From positions 1-14,758 of the forward strand of contig PALU01000036.1 of assembly GCA_002706585.1 (NCBI GenBank): a stretch of DNA of 14,758 bases, written 5' to 3'. The stretch is from Rickettsiales bacterium. GTDB lineage: Bacteria > Pseudomonadota > Alphaproteobacteria > TMED127. The notes under the pieces are model-generated. The model was not told where the DNA came from and did no database searches. It saw only the letters and a program-made list of their open reading frames with translations. Each line of letters opens with the position of its first letter. Position 1 is the first letter of the stretch. Position numbers and translations under genes: made by a program. This document shows positions 7,560 through 14,576 of the stretch, in pieces.

Positions 7560-8414
7560 GTTAAAATAAATTTTCAGATCATTAAAGTAATTTCTTATCC
7601 CAGCCTCAAGGTTCGTAAATTTATATAACTTTTTATTTTTAAAATTTTTATTTTTTAAAAAAATAAACTTACTAAATTTTTGATTTTTATTTTTTTTATT
7701 ATAAATTTTTATTTTTTTTTTTAATAATTTAGATATATATTTAGCAATAAACATTATACTTAAAGATTTACCTGAAACTAAGTTAATAACACCAAAAATT
7801 TTTTGATTTATTAAATTAGACAAAATTAATGGAAAATCATCAACAAATAAAAAATCTCTCAAGTCTCTACCCGATGAACTAATAAAAATTTTTTTATCTT
7901 TAATAGCTGATTTTATAAATTTTCCAATTACACTATGATACATATCTCCATGTCCATAATATCCTGGCAATCTTAATATTAGCAATTTTTTTTCATCGAC
8001 TTCTAAACGTAAATATTGTTCCGACACATACTTTGCTAGTCCATATAAGTTTCTTGGATTGATTGAAGTTTTTTCTGTAATTGGCAATATAGGTCTTTGA
8101 CCATATACCTCTACCGAACTGATGTAGATAATTTTTTTTATTCTTCTTAAATTTAAATGTGTAGCAATATTTTTAATCATTATTAAATTTTTAGAGAAAT
8201 TTTTTTTTGAATCTTTATCTTTAGTAATTGAAGAAAAAATTATCAAAATAAATTCTTTTTTTAAAGACTGAAATACTTTTTTTACTTGTTTTTGATTTAA
8301 GAGATTACAATCTTTTGATGAATAACATTTAACAAAATTTTTTTCTTTTAAGAAGTTTATTGTTTTTGAAGCAATTAAACTAGATGTTCCAAAAATTAAA
8401 AAATTTTTTTTCAT
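7542..8414 (-). CDS. NAD(P)-dependent SDR, sugar epimerase/reductase-like (290 aa)
   Basis: Extended short-chain dehydrogenase/reductase related to NDP-sugar epimerases and RmlD-type reductases. The N-terminal dinucleotide loop is degenerate, FGTSSLIA (8-15) instead of GxxGxxG. The catalytic residues are present: YISSVEVYG (97-105) supplies the Ser, and LYGLAKYVSE (123-132) supplies Y124 and K128. FVDD (190-193 region) matches the strand that follows the substrate-binding arch. The C-terminus is short and Lys/Asn-rich, giving a protein shorter than the usual 310-340 residues of epimerases, so a ketoreductase role may fit better than epimerisation. Last gene of a four-gene block, 5 bp after the methyltransferase; GGA sits close to the ATG. 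It ends in TAG and overlaps the convergent glycosyltransferase by 18 bp. Substrate unknown. Confidence 0.8.
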   Translation of the reverse strand: MKKNFLIFGTSSLIASKTINFLKEKNFVKCYSSKDCNLLNQKQVKKVFQSLKKEFILIIFSSITKDKDSKKNFSKNLIMIKNIATHLNLRRIKKIIYISSVEVYGQRPILPITEKTSINPRNLYGLAKYVSEQYLRLEVDEKKLLILRLPGYYGHGDMYHSVIGKFIKSAIKDKKIFISSSGRDLRDFLFVDDFPLILSNLINQKIFGVINLVSGKSLSIMFIAKYISKLLKKKIKIYNKKNKNQKFSKFIFLKNKNFKNKKLYKFTNLEAGIRNYFNDLKIYFNSDIML

Positions 8415-8419
8415 TCCAA

Positions 8420-9079
8420 TTAAAAATAAATAAACTCATAATCACCACTGTAATTAAATTCTTTGAAAAGCCAAATCCAAGCTTTTTTAGAAAAAAAAGC
8501 ATTAGCAGTTAATGCCCAACATTGTAGATTAAATAATTCTTTTTCATTTCTATAGCTTTCAATCATAATATATTTTTTTTTTGAAACTCTTTCTATTTCT
8601 TCCAATGATTTTTTTAAATCAAATATTTCTAAGTTATGTAAAGTTGCTAATGAAATTGTAAGATCAAATTCAAGGTCTTTATATGGAAATTTTTTTTGAG
8701 CTGGATGTACAATAAAATTTTTTTTTACATCTTTATGTGCATTCTTTATTGCATATTTAGAAATATCAAAACCATAAACATCTAAGGATGGCTCAATATC
8801 AAGCATTTCCTTTAGTAAAAAACCCTTACCGCATCCTGCATCTAAGACTTTAGATCCAGCACCTAAATTATAGTTTTTAATCAACTTTTTTGCCACTTTT
8901 TTCCATCTACCTGGAATATACTTGTAACCTCCATAACCATATCGTCTATTTCCATCCCAAAATTCCTTATCAAATTTTCTGGCTTTGATCATGCAATTTA
9001 CTTTGTCATCATTCATTCTTCCCAAGCAATCTCTGCTAGTTGATTTATGCAACGAGCTTATAAAATTTTTTTCTTTCAT
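8420..9079 (-). CDS. Class I SAM-dependent methyltransferase (219 aa)
   Basis: Rossmann-fold methyltransferase. Motif I is VLDAGCGKGF (78-87), the acidic ribose-binding residue is the Asp in YGFDIS (102-107), and LTISLATLHNLEIFDL is the post-motif region. The N-terminal segment is distinctive: SRDCLGRMNDDK (15-26), then FWDGNRRYGYGGYKYIPGRW (40-59), a Gly/Tyr/Arg-rich stretch before the SAM domain. I recall this arrangement as a recurring subfamily in polysaccharide loci, often near a split transketolase as here, but cannot check it. The ATG has a good AAGGA ribosome site about 9 bases upstream, overlapping the stop of the epimerase gene (gap 4 bp). The target may be an activated sugar or a polysaccharide hydroxyl; whether it methylates O, N or C is not visible. 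Confidence 0.87.
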   Translation of the reverse strand: MKEKNFISSLHKSTSRDCLGRMNDDKVNCMIKARKFDKEFWDGNRRYGYGGYKYIPGRWKKVAKKLIKNYNLGAGSKVLDAGCGKGFLLKEMLDIEPSLDVYGFDISKYAIKNAHKDVKKNFIVHPAQKKFPYKDLEFDLTISLATLHNLEIFDLKKSLEEIERVSKKKYIMIESYRNEKELFNLQCWALTANAFFSKKAWIWLFKEFNYSGDYEFIYF

Positions 9080-9083
9080 ATAA

Positions 9084-10064
9084 TTAATCCTTAATATACT
9101 TAAACCAATCTTTAGTCTCGATACTTATATTTTTAGGTGTCCAAACTGGAGCTTTTTTCCAATAATCTATTTCAAATAATATTTTTTTTATTCCTTGTTT
9201 TATGTTTATTTTTGGTTTCCATTTTAGTATTTTTCTAATTTTTTTCATATCTGCAAAAGTACAGTCTGGTTCTCCTGGTCTTTTCGGAATATAGACCTTT
9301 TTTCCACCTAAAATTGAAACAATTTTATTTACAGAAATAGTTTTTCCACTTCCTACATTAAATATTTCATCTTTAACATTGGATTTCCATGTTTTTATAA
9401 TTGCATCAACTACATCTGAAACATATGTAAAATCCCTAGTTTGATTACCATCTCCAACAACTGTGAATGGTTTATTAGCAAGTTTCTGTGCTAAAAAAAC
9501 ACCAAACATTGCTCCATAAGTTCCTGAAGTTCTTGATCTAGTTCCGTATACATTAAAAAATCTTAACGAAACTGCATTCAGATTATATAATTTTGACCAA
9601 TGCATAACGAGCTCCTCTCCCATACTTTTGGTTAAGGCATAAGGATACTGAGGATCAATTTTTTCTTCTTCAGAAGTTGGATATTTTTTAGGAATTCCAT
9701 AACATGATGAAGATGCTGAATAAATTATTTTTTTTACTTTATATTTTCTACAACATGTAAGTACGTTAAATGTACCTATAACATTTGATTCAAAATAAGC
9801 TTTTGGATTTTGTATACTTGGCACTATATCTGCTAAAGCAGCTAGATGAAAAACTACGTCTGCATTTTTTAATTTATTTTCCCAACTTCCCTTTTTTGAA
9901 ATATCGGCCTTAAATAATTTTATTTTATTAGAAAATTTTTTTAAATTAGATTTTCTACCTGTGCTAAAATTATCTATAACAATGACTGAATGATTATTTT
10001 TTAATAACCTCTCAACTAAATGACTTCCAATAAATCCTGCACCTCCTGTAACTACACATTTCAT
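9084..10064 (-). CDS. NDP-hexose 4-epimerase-like SDR (WbpP/GalE type)
   Basis: Extended SDR with every hallmark, numbered from the ATG at 10064: GGAGFIGSHL (7-16) binds NAD, LAALAD (75-80) is the second signature, SASSSCYG (116-123) supplies the catalytic Ser region, and YPYALTKSMGEE supplies Y142 and K146. FFNVYGTRSR and GDGNQTRDFTYVSDVVDAI (from 205) are typical of UDP-glucose/UDP-GlcNAc 4-epimerases and the related WbpP group. The length of 326 residues is normal. An ATG 12 codons earlier (10100) would overlap the upstream gene by 34 bp; I prefer 10064 because family members begin directly with MKxxVTGGAGFIG and because it leaves the usual 2-bp gap after the HAD gene. It has visibly more G+C than the plus-strand cassettes. 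A related 4,6-dehydratase is possible, but the motifs favour epimerase. Confidence 0.88.
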   Translation of the reverse strand: MKCVVTGGAGFIGSHLVERLLKNNHSVIVIDNFSTGRKSNLKKFSNKIKLFKADISKKGSWENKLKNADVVFHLAALADIVPSIQNPKAYFESNVIGTFNVLTCCRKYKVKKIIYSASSSCYGIPKKYPTSEEEKIDPQYPYALTKSMGEELVMHWSKLYNLNAVSLRFFNVYGTRSRTSGTYGAMFGVFLAQKLANKPFTVVGDGNQTRDFTYVSDVVDAIIKTWKSNVKDEIFNVGSGKTISVNKIVSILGGKKVYIPKRPGEPDCTFADMKKIRKILKWKPKINIKQGIKKILFEIDYWKKAPVWTPKNISIETKDWFKYIKD

Positions 10065-10066
10065 AA

Positions 10067-10417
10067 TTATAAATATTTTTTCTCTAAGTCTTTTACCCAA
10101 TCACTACTATAACCGTAGGCTTTGTCATCTATAAATAAATCATAAGATGGTTTTCCCATAATTAATTTATGATACTGAATTTTCCAAAGTTTTAATTGTT
10201 TTTTGGTTAGTTTGAGCCCGAATTTAGATGCTTTTAATTTATTATCCTTAGAACGTCCCATATATCTTGCTGTAAAGATTTTGATGTAATGACCTTCTTT
10301 ATATAAGTTATTAATCAATTTTATTGCTTTTTTTTTTGGTTTACTTGATTTATAAAAATTTTTATTTGTATTGCAAATAACGTTATCTAAATCAAAACAA
10401 AATACTTTTTTTTTCAT
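10067..10417 (-). CDS. Small HAD-superfamily phosphatase-like protein (116 aa)
   Basis: A compact haloacid-dehalogenase-type protein without a large cap domain. Motif I is FDLDNVIC (8-15), with nucleophile D9 and acid/base D11; motif II is the Thr in FTAR (48-51, T49); the motif III Lys is probably K89 in MGKPSYD; motif IV is IDD (96-98), providing Mg2+ ligands D97 and D98. The closest type I know is the short capsule-locus HAD proteins that dephosphorylate sugar phosphates. It is followed 2 bp later by the epimerase and is the first gene of a tightly packed block. No Shine-Dalgarno sequence is evident, but a candidate promoter lies 25 bp upstream. It may remove phosphate from a sugar intermediate made with the split transketolase; that is inference. 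Confidence 0.85.
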   Translation of the reverse strand: MKKKVFCFDLDNVICNTNKNFYKSSKPKKKAIKLINNLYKEGHYIKIFTARYMGRSKDNKLKASKFGLKLTKKQLKLWKIQYHKLIMGKPSYDLFIDDKAYGYSSDWVKDLEKKYL

Positions 10418-10441
10418 ATTATTTTAAAACAGTTAGCATAA

Positions 10442-10471
10442 ATTATAAAAAAAACTAAACGGAATTACCAA
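10442..10471 (-). promoter_or_regulatory. Candidate sigma70-type promoter for the HAD-epimerase block
   Basis: Minus strand: TTGGTA (10471-10466, four of six to TTGACA), an 18-bp spacer, then TATAAT (10447-10442), about 24 bases before the HAD ATG. It lies in the 113-bp gap left of the truncated methyltransferase-like gene, the only sizeable gap upstream of this block. Confidence 0.4.
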
Positions 10472-10530
10472 AATTTTTCCTCGAACTGAAAATTTATTAT
10501 TAATTGACAATTTTTAAATTTTGAATTTCT

Positions 10531-10857
10531 TTATCTCATGTTAGTACATAGATCAAATTTTTCAGTAAATTTGTATTTTGATTGTATATTTTCGTTAAAA
10601 TCTACAACCAATGAATTATATTCCCCATTAGCATCCATAGAATTATATTTAAGGCCTAATAGATCATATAATTCTTTTGCTGAAGCATAATCTCCATTAA
10701 AATTAATGTTTAAATTTGTAAATATATTTCTTAGTGATTTATGAACTTTTTTTGAAATAGTCTGACATCCGTACTCCATCACAGTCTCATAATTTTTGAA
10801 TTCTGGATATTCAGATATTATTTTTAGAGCATACCCAGCTTGAAAACCTAGTCCCAT
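10531..10857 (-). pseudogene. Truncated methyltransferase-like protein, N-terminal half only (108 aa)
   Basis: The 108 residues resemble the first half of a SAM-methyltransferase-like family I know from glycan loci: an opening GLGFQAGYAL block, ETVMEYGCQ (24-32) like a degenerate motif I, LLGLKYNSMDANGEYNSLVV (66-85) and then FDLCTN (101-106). In that family the last piece is followed by a GTTEH-like segment and another 100 or more residues; here the frame reads FDLCTNMR and stops. The 113 bp downstream contain no continuation in any minus-strand frame, so this looks like a deletion or recombination breakpoint rather than a simple point frameshift. It begins 4 bp after the TylF-like gene and was probably co-transcribed with it. 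It could still make a short protein, but a working methyltransferase is unlikely. The family assignment is from memory. Confidence 0.65.
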
Positions 10858-10861
10858 AAAT

Positions 10862-11569
10862 TTATTTTATTTGGATGGCGCATCTAACGCTATTTAGGGC
10901 GAATGCTTTGTATTCAAATTCATCATCCCTAAAAACCTCTTTCAATGCTTTGTACTCTCCATGTTGCCATCCAACATAATTATATAGTTCATCAAAAAGT
11001 ATAATGGCGTTTTTAACAAGATAAGGTTTTATTCTTTCCAAAGTAAATTTTGTTGGATTGTATGTATCCATATCTAGATGAACAAAATTTATTTTTGGAT
11101 TATGTTTTTCTAAAAAATCTTCTAAAGTATCTTCTACCCAGCCAACAATTGGTTCAACATTTGAATTGAGTTTAGGCACTTTTTTATTTAGATCCACTGA
11201 TCCCTTCATTTGATTTGTTCCCAACCAATCTTCTTTAAGGCCTTGAAAACCATCAAAAGCATATAGCTTTTTTACATATTTAGAAAAATAATTTGCACTT
11301 GTGCCTTGGTAAACTCCAAACTCTAAATTATAAAACTCATTATTTTTATCATTGGAAACAGCTGTCTTAATAGCATATTCTCTAACATCCCAAGTATCAT
11401 CTAAAATTAAACTTTTTTTAAAATGTTCCTTAAAATTATCGAATGTTTCTTCAACTAAATTATCATTTATTTTTTTTTGTAAAGTTAATTTTGATTTATA
11501 TTCTATGGGAATCATTAGGTAAATCACCCTACTAATTCTTCGTAATAAAGATTTTATTTTTTTTCTCAT
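10862..11569 (-). CDS. TylF/MycF-like SAM-dependent O-methyltransferase (235 aa)
   Basis: Member of the macrocin O-methyltransferase (TylF/MycF) family of metal-dependent sugar O-methyltransferases. Visible landmarks: LEFGVYQGTS (82-91) is motif I, YAFDGFQGLKEDWLG (103-117) is the strongly conserved FDSFEGLPEDW-type block, FVHLDMDTYNPTK (162-174) carries the metal-binding Asp residues, and LFDELYNYVGWQHGEYKAL (191-209) supplies the remaining conserved Asp/Glu. Residues 1-55 form a basic helical lead. The length is normal. The base composition is more even, with fewer long A/T runs, than the plus-strand genes immediately to the right. First gene of its block, with a good promoter 36 bp upstream and no evident Shine-Dalgarno sequence. 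Likely methylates a sugar hydroxyl on the glycan or its nucleotide precursor; the position is unknown. Confidence 0.88.
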   Translation of the reverse strand: MRKKIKSLLRRISRVIYLMIPIEYKSKLTLQKKINDNLVEETFDNFKEHFKKSLILDDTWDVREYAIKTAVSNDKNNEFYNLEFGVYQGTSANYFSKYVKKLYAFDGFQGLKEDWLGTNQMKGSVDLNKKVPKLNSNVEPIVGWVEDTLEDFLEKHNPKINFVHLDMDTYNPTKFTLERIKPYLVKNAIILFDELYNYVGWQHGEYKALKEVFRDDEFEYKAFALNSVRCAIQIK

Positions 11570-11747
11570 TTTTAAAATTTAATTTAAATTCAATTTTTTG
11601 TTAAATTATATCAGCACAATGTAGAACTACAACCTACTATTAAAAAGAAGAAATATATTGTAAAAGAAATAAGTCTCCTAAAGTATGTAATTATACATTC
11701 TTTAAAAAAAATTAAGTATTAAATTTGTTATATTTATAAATAAAACT
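11570..11747. other. Divergent intergenic region between TylF-like gene and SDR cassette
   Basis: The longest gene-free stretch in the window (178 bp). The left third holds the minus-strand extended -10 promoter and its dyad. The right end, TTATATTTATAAAT about 15 bases before the plus-strand ATG at 11748, could contain a -10 for the SDR-methyltransferase pair, but I see no credible -35. I find no RNA gene, repeat array or open frame of interest in it. Confidence 0.6.
11605..11632 (-). promoter_or_regulatory. Extended -10 promoter for the TylF-like gene, with overlapping dyad
   Basis: Minus strand: TTGTAG (11632-11627), a 16-bp spacer, then TGATATAAT (11613-11605), which combines a perfect TATAAT with the TGn extended -10. 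The distance to the ATG is 35 bases. The best promoter match I found in the window. A perfect inverted repeat TGTAG-TT-CTACA (11631-11620) covers the -35 and the upstream part of the spacer, a natural place for a regulator to bind. Confidence 0.6.
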
Positions 11748-12479
11748 ATGAAAAAAAATAAATGTTTAATTATTGGAGGGGATGGTTTTATTGGTAGTTA
11801 TTTTTTTAAAAATTTAAATAAAAACCAACTAAAAATTTATAAAACAAGTAGGAAAAAAAAGTTTAAAACTATTAGATCAACAAAAACAATATATTTTGAT
11901 TTAAAAAATATTAAAAATTTATTATTTTTAAATCAATTTGATTCAATTTTATTTTGTGCAGGAATTGATGGAATTAAAAATTGTGAAAGAAATAAAAATC
12001 TTTCACAAGAAATAAATGTAAATTCAATTGCTAAAATTATTAATTATTTAAATAAAAATTTGATTCATTATATTTTTTTTTCTTCAACCCAAGTATTCAA
12101 AAAACCAAATTCCAAAAATTTTACAAATACAAAACTTAATCCACAAAATTTATATGGAACACAAAAAATGAAAATTGAAAAAAAAATAAATAAAAGATTT
12201 GGATTAATAATTAGACCAGCAAAAATTATTCAAAAAAATAATGAAAATTTTTTTAAAAGATATTTAAATAAAAAAAATAAAACTTTAGATATTAATTCAA
12301 ATTATAAAGTTTTTTTTTCTGATATAAAAAAATTAACTATTGAAGTGAATAAATGCTTAATTCAAAAAAAAACAGGAATAATAAATTTTTCTTCAAGTAA
12401 AAAAGTTAGCATGTTGTATTTAGCGAAAAAATATTTAAAAAACTTTAATAAATATAAAATTATATCAAATTCACTTTAA
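11748..12479 (+). CDS. NAD(P)-dependent SDR, RmlD/4-ketoreductase-like (243 aa)
   Basis: Short extended-SDR protein. IIGGDGFIGSYFF (8-20) is a clean NAD(P)-binding loop, FCAGIDGIKNCERN (69-82) matches the RmlD-type strand and helix, FFSSTQVF (110-117) supplies the Ser/Thr, and NLYGTQKMKIE (134-144) supplies Y136 and K140. SDIKKL (in the 190s) is a weak form of the DD-containing strand. At 243 residues it is shorter than typical RmlD (about 290) and the C-terminal substrate region is reduced. Extremely A-rich: 12001-12060 contains only 7 G/C by hand count. The next gene, 5 bp downstream, is a C-methyltransferase resembling those acting on 4-keto sugars, so a 4-ketoreductase completing a C-methylated deoxysugar is a natural reading; that link is inference. 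Confidence 0.82.
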   Translation: MKKNKCLIIGGDGFIGSYFFKNLNKNQLKIYKTSRKKKFKTIRSTKTIYFDLKNIKNLLFLNQFDSILFCAGIDGIKNCERNKNLSQEINVNSIAKIINYLNKNLIHYIFFSSTQVFKKPNSKNFTNTKLNPQNLYGTQKMKIEKKINKRFGLIIRPAKIIQKNNENFFKRYLNKKNKTLDINSNYKVFFSDIKKLTIEVNKCLIQKKTGIINFSSSKKVSMLYLAKKYLKNFNKYKIISNSL

Positions 12480-12484
12480 AAAAA

Positions 12485-13624
12485 ATGAAAAAACAATGTA
12501 AGTGTAAAAAAGGGGAAATTATATTTAAAGGATATAGCAAACTTTTTAAAATATCTTCAGATGAAAGATTTAAAACAAAAGGAGGAGAGGTATTAGCTTG
12601 TAAAACTTGTGGGCTTATCCAAAAAAAAGTTGATGCGAATTTTAAAAAAAAAATAAATTTAATTTATAAAAAATACTCAGCATACCCTTTAACAAAGGGG
12701 AATGAAAATTTAATTACTTTAAATAATAAAAATTTCTTCAGAAGCGACATAGTTATAAATCATATAAATAAAAATGTTTTTAAATTAAATAATAAAAAAA
12801 TTCTAGATTTGGGATGTGGTTCTGGATTCACATTAAAAAGAATTTCGCACTTATATCCTGAAAATAAATTATTTGCTCATGATTATGACAAAAAAGAAAT
12901 TAAACAAATTAAAAAAATTAAAAATTTTGAGAATTTTTATACAGGAAGTATTAATAAAATTAAAAATAAATTTGATCTGATCATTTTAATGCATGTTTTT
13001 GAGCACGTAGAACATCCTATTAATTTTTTAAATATTCTTAAAAAAAAATTAACACCTAATGGAATAATTTGTATACAATCTCCAAATATTAAAAAAAATT
13101 TTCTAGACATTTTAACCTTCGATCATATTTCCCATTTTAGTAAAACAAGTTTAAAAGTTTTGTTGTCAAAAACTTTATTTAATAAAAATAAATTTTTTAA
13201 TCTTTTAAAAAAAGAAATAACTTGTGTTGTTTATAATCATGATAATAAAAAAAAGGTTAAAATTCATTTAGACAAAAATAAAATAAGTAATGAAATTAAA
13301 AATTTTCAAAAAAAAATAAATAAAATAAATGATTTTAAAAATCATATAAAAAAATTAAAAAAAAACAATTCTAAAAGTTTAATTTCTATTTTTGGAACGA
13401 CCGTTCCATCTATATGGATAGCTAATGAGATTGGATTAAAAAAAATTCATAATTTTTTTGATGAAGATAAATTTAAAATTGACAAAACAATTTTACAAAA
13501 AAAAATTATTAATCCAAAATATGTAAAAAAAAATTCAATTTTAGTTTTTCCTTGCAAAAAAAATCTTGCTAAAGAAATTACAAAAAAATATGAAAACTTA
13601 GATGGAATTTTAAAAAGTTTTTAA
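12485..13624 (+). CDS. NovU/TylC3-like sugar C-methyltransferase (379 aa)
   Basis: Three-part layout of deoxysugar C-methyltransferases. An N-terminal zinc-type Cys set, C5/C7 and C39/C42 in LACKTCGLIQ (38-47), corresponds to the Methyltransf_13-type zinc domain, although the first pair is CxC rather than CxxC. The SAM domain has motif I ILDLGCGSGF (106-115) and LMHVFEHVEHP (168-178), whose Glu/His cluster is typical of this group. The C-terminal part has ISIFGTT (about 302) and DEDKFKIDKTIL followed by a basic strand, like the Methyltransf_14 domain. Full family length is about 400, so this one is nearly complete. Very Lys/Asn-rich, matching the SDR 5 bp upstream; together they look like a transferred pair. 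It ends 15 bp before the convergent transketolase subunit, with no hairpin terminator between. Such enzymes methylate C3 of 4-keto-6-deoxy sugars; the exact substrate here is unknown. Confidence 0.85.
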   Translation: MKKQCKCKKGEIIFKGYSKLFKISSDERFKTKGGEVLACKTCGLIQKKVDANFKKKINLIYKKYSAYPLTKGNENLITLNNKNFFRSDIVINHINKNVFKLNNKKILDLGCGSGFTLKRISHLYPENKLFAHDYDKKEIKQIKKIKNFENFYTGSINKIKNKFDLIILMHVFEHVEHPINFLNILKKKLTPNGIICIQSPNIKKNFLDILTFDHISHFSKTSLKVLLSKTLFNKNKFFNLLKKEITCVVYNHDNKKKVKIHLDKNKISNEIKNFQKKINKINDFKNHIKKLKKNNSKSLISIFGTTVPSIWIANEIGLKKIHNFFDEDKFKIDKTILQKKIINPKYVKKNSILVFPCKKNLAKEITKKYENLDGILKSF

Positions 13625-13639
13625 TAATGAAAAATAAAT

Positions 13640-14569
13640 TTAATTATACTTAATACAAAATTGTTTAATTTTTTTAAATAATTTTTCACTATCTAATTCA
13701 TATTGTTTTTGTAACCAATCTCTATTTCCACAATTAAGGATATATCTATCGTCTATTCCAAACCTTTTAAAAAATATATTTAAATTTTTATCTGCAATAA
13801 TTTCTGCAACTATTGACCCGAGTCCTCCAGGTAAATTTTGCTCCTCTATAGTTACAATAGCTTTATATCTTTTAATATATTCTTCAATTTTTGATTTATT
13901 ATTTTTAATAAAAAAAATGTTTAATAAATCAATTTTAAAACCAATATTGTTTAATTTATTAATAATTTTTTTAATTTTATGAACAATTACACCGGTAGTA
14001 ATAATTAATAATCTTTTATTTTTTTTTTGAGGGGATCTGAGTAAATTATCTCCTGGTTTTGAAAAAATATTTTCGTAAAATCCCTTATCTAGCTTAATAT
14101 AAACAGGAGAATTGGATTTATAAGCAACATCTACGGAGTATTTTGATGAAATGTTGTCATATGGATGTAATATTTTAATATTTGGTATTGATCTCATAAT
14201 TGCAATATCTTCAATTGCTTGATGGGAAGGTCCATGAGTTGCGTAAGTTAAGGAAGACCCATTTCCAACTATTGTGACTGGCAAATTACTTAAGCATATA
14301 TCTAATTTAATTTGCTCTAAACATCTTTGGGTAACAAAAGGTGTTATAGAAAAAATAAAAACTTTTTTTCCTTCAAGTGCCATTCCTGCAGCAATACTTG
14401 CCATTGCTTGCTCTGAAATTCCAATATTCATGTATTGATTTTTTAATTTTTTTTTAAATTCCGATAAAGCCCATGCACCATGATCTGCTGTGATAAAAAA
14501 AATATCCTTATCTCTTAGTGCAAGAGTTTTTAAACGATCAAAAAAAGCTGTCATTAAATCAATTTTCAT
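13640..14569 (-). CDS. Transketolase-like C-terminal subunit (pyrimidine-binding + C-terminal domain)
   Basis: Second half of a split thiamine-diphosphate transketolase. NIGISEQAMASIAAGMA (48-64) contains the catalytic Glu (E53) that activates ThDP, SITPFVTQRCLEQIKLD (74-90) is the conserved helix after it, and YATHGPSHQAIEDIA (109-123) is the DXS/transketolase hallmark. The C-terminal domain follows from about 185 (LLIITTGVIV), with EEQNLPGGLGS near 245. The length (309 aa) is normal for the subunit. It lies 7 bp after the N-terminal subunit gene, and the two must assemble to form the active site. In surface-glycan loci such pairs transfer a two-carbon ketol unit to make unusual sugars, rather than serving the pentose phosphate pathway; here that is inferred from context. 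It is convergent with the C-methyltransferase on its left. Confidence 0.93.
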   Translation of the reverse strand: MKIDLMTAFFDRLKTLALRDKDIFFITADHGAWALSEFKKKLKNQYMNIGISEQAMASIAAGMALEGKKVFIFSITPFVTQRCLEQIKLDICLSNLPVTIVGNGSSLTYATHGPSHQAIEDIAIMRSIPNIKILHPYDNISSKYSVDVAYKSNSPVYIKLDKGFYENIFSKPGDNLLRSPQKKNKRLLIITTGVIVHKIKKIINKLNNIGFKIDLLNIFFIKNNKSKIEEYIKRYKAIVTIEEQNLPGGLGSIVAEIIADKNLNIFFKRFGIDDRYILNCGNRDWLQKQYELDSEKLFKKIKQFCIKYN

Positions 14570-14576
14570 AAAATTT

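Noticed and set aside
10065..10100. 12-residue N-terminal extension of the epimerase
   Set aside because: Would overlap the HAD gene by 34 bp and places residues before the usual MKxxVTGGAGFIG start.
10504..10509. Perfect TTGACA on the plus strand
   Set aside because: No -10 at 16-18 bp spacing and no plus-strand gene downstream; it lies in the tail after the truncated gene.
13625..13639. Bidirectional terminator between convergent C-methyltransferase and transketolase genes
   Set aside because: Only 15 bp, with no stem-forming GC-containing inverted repeat.
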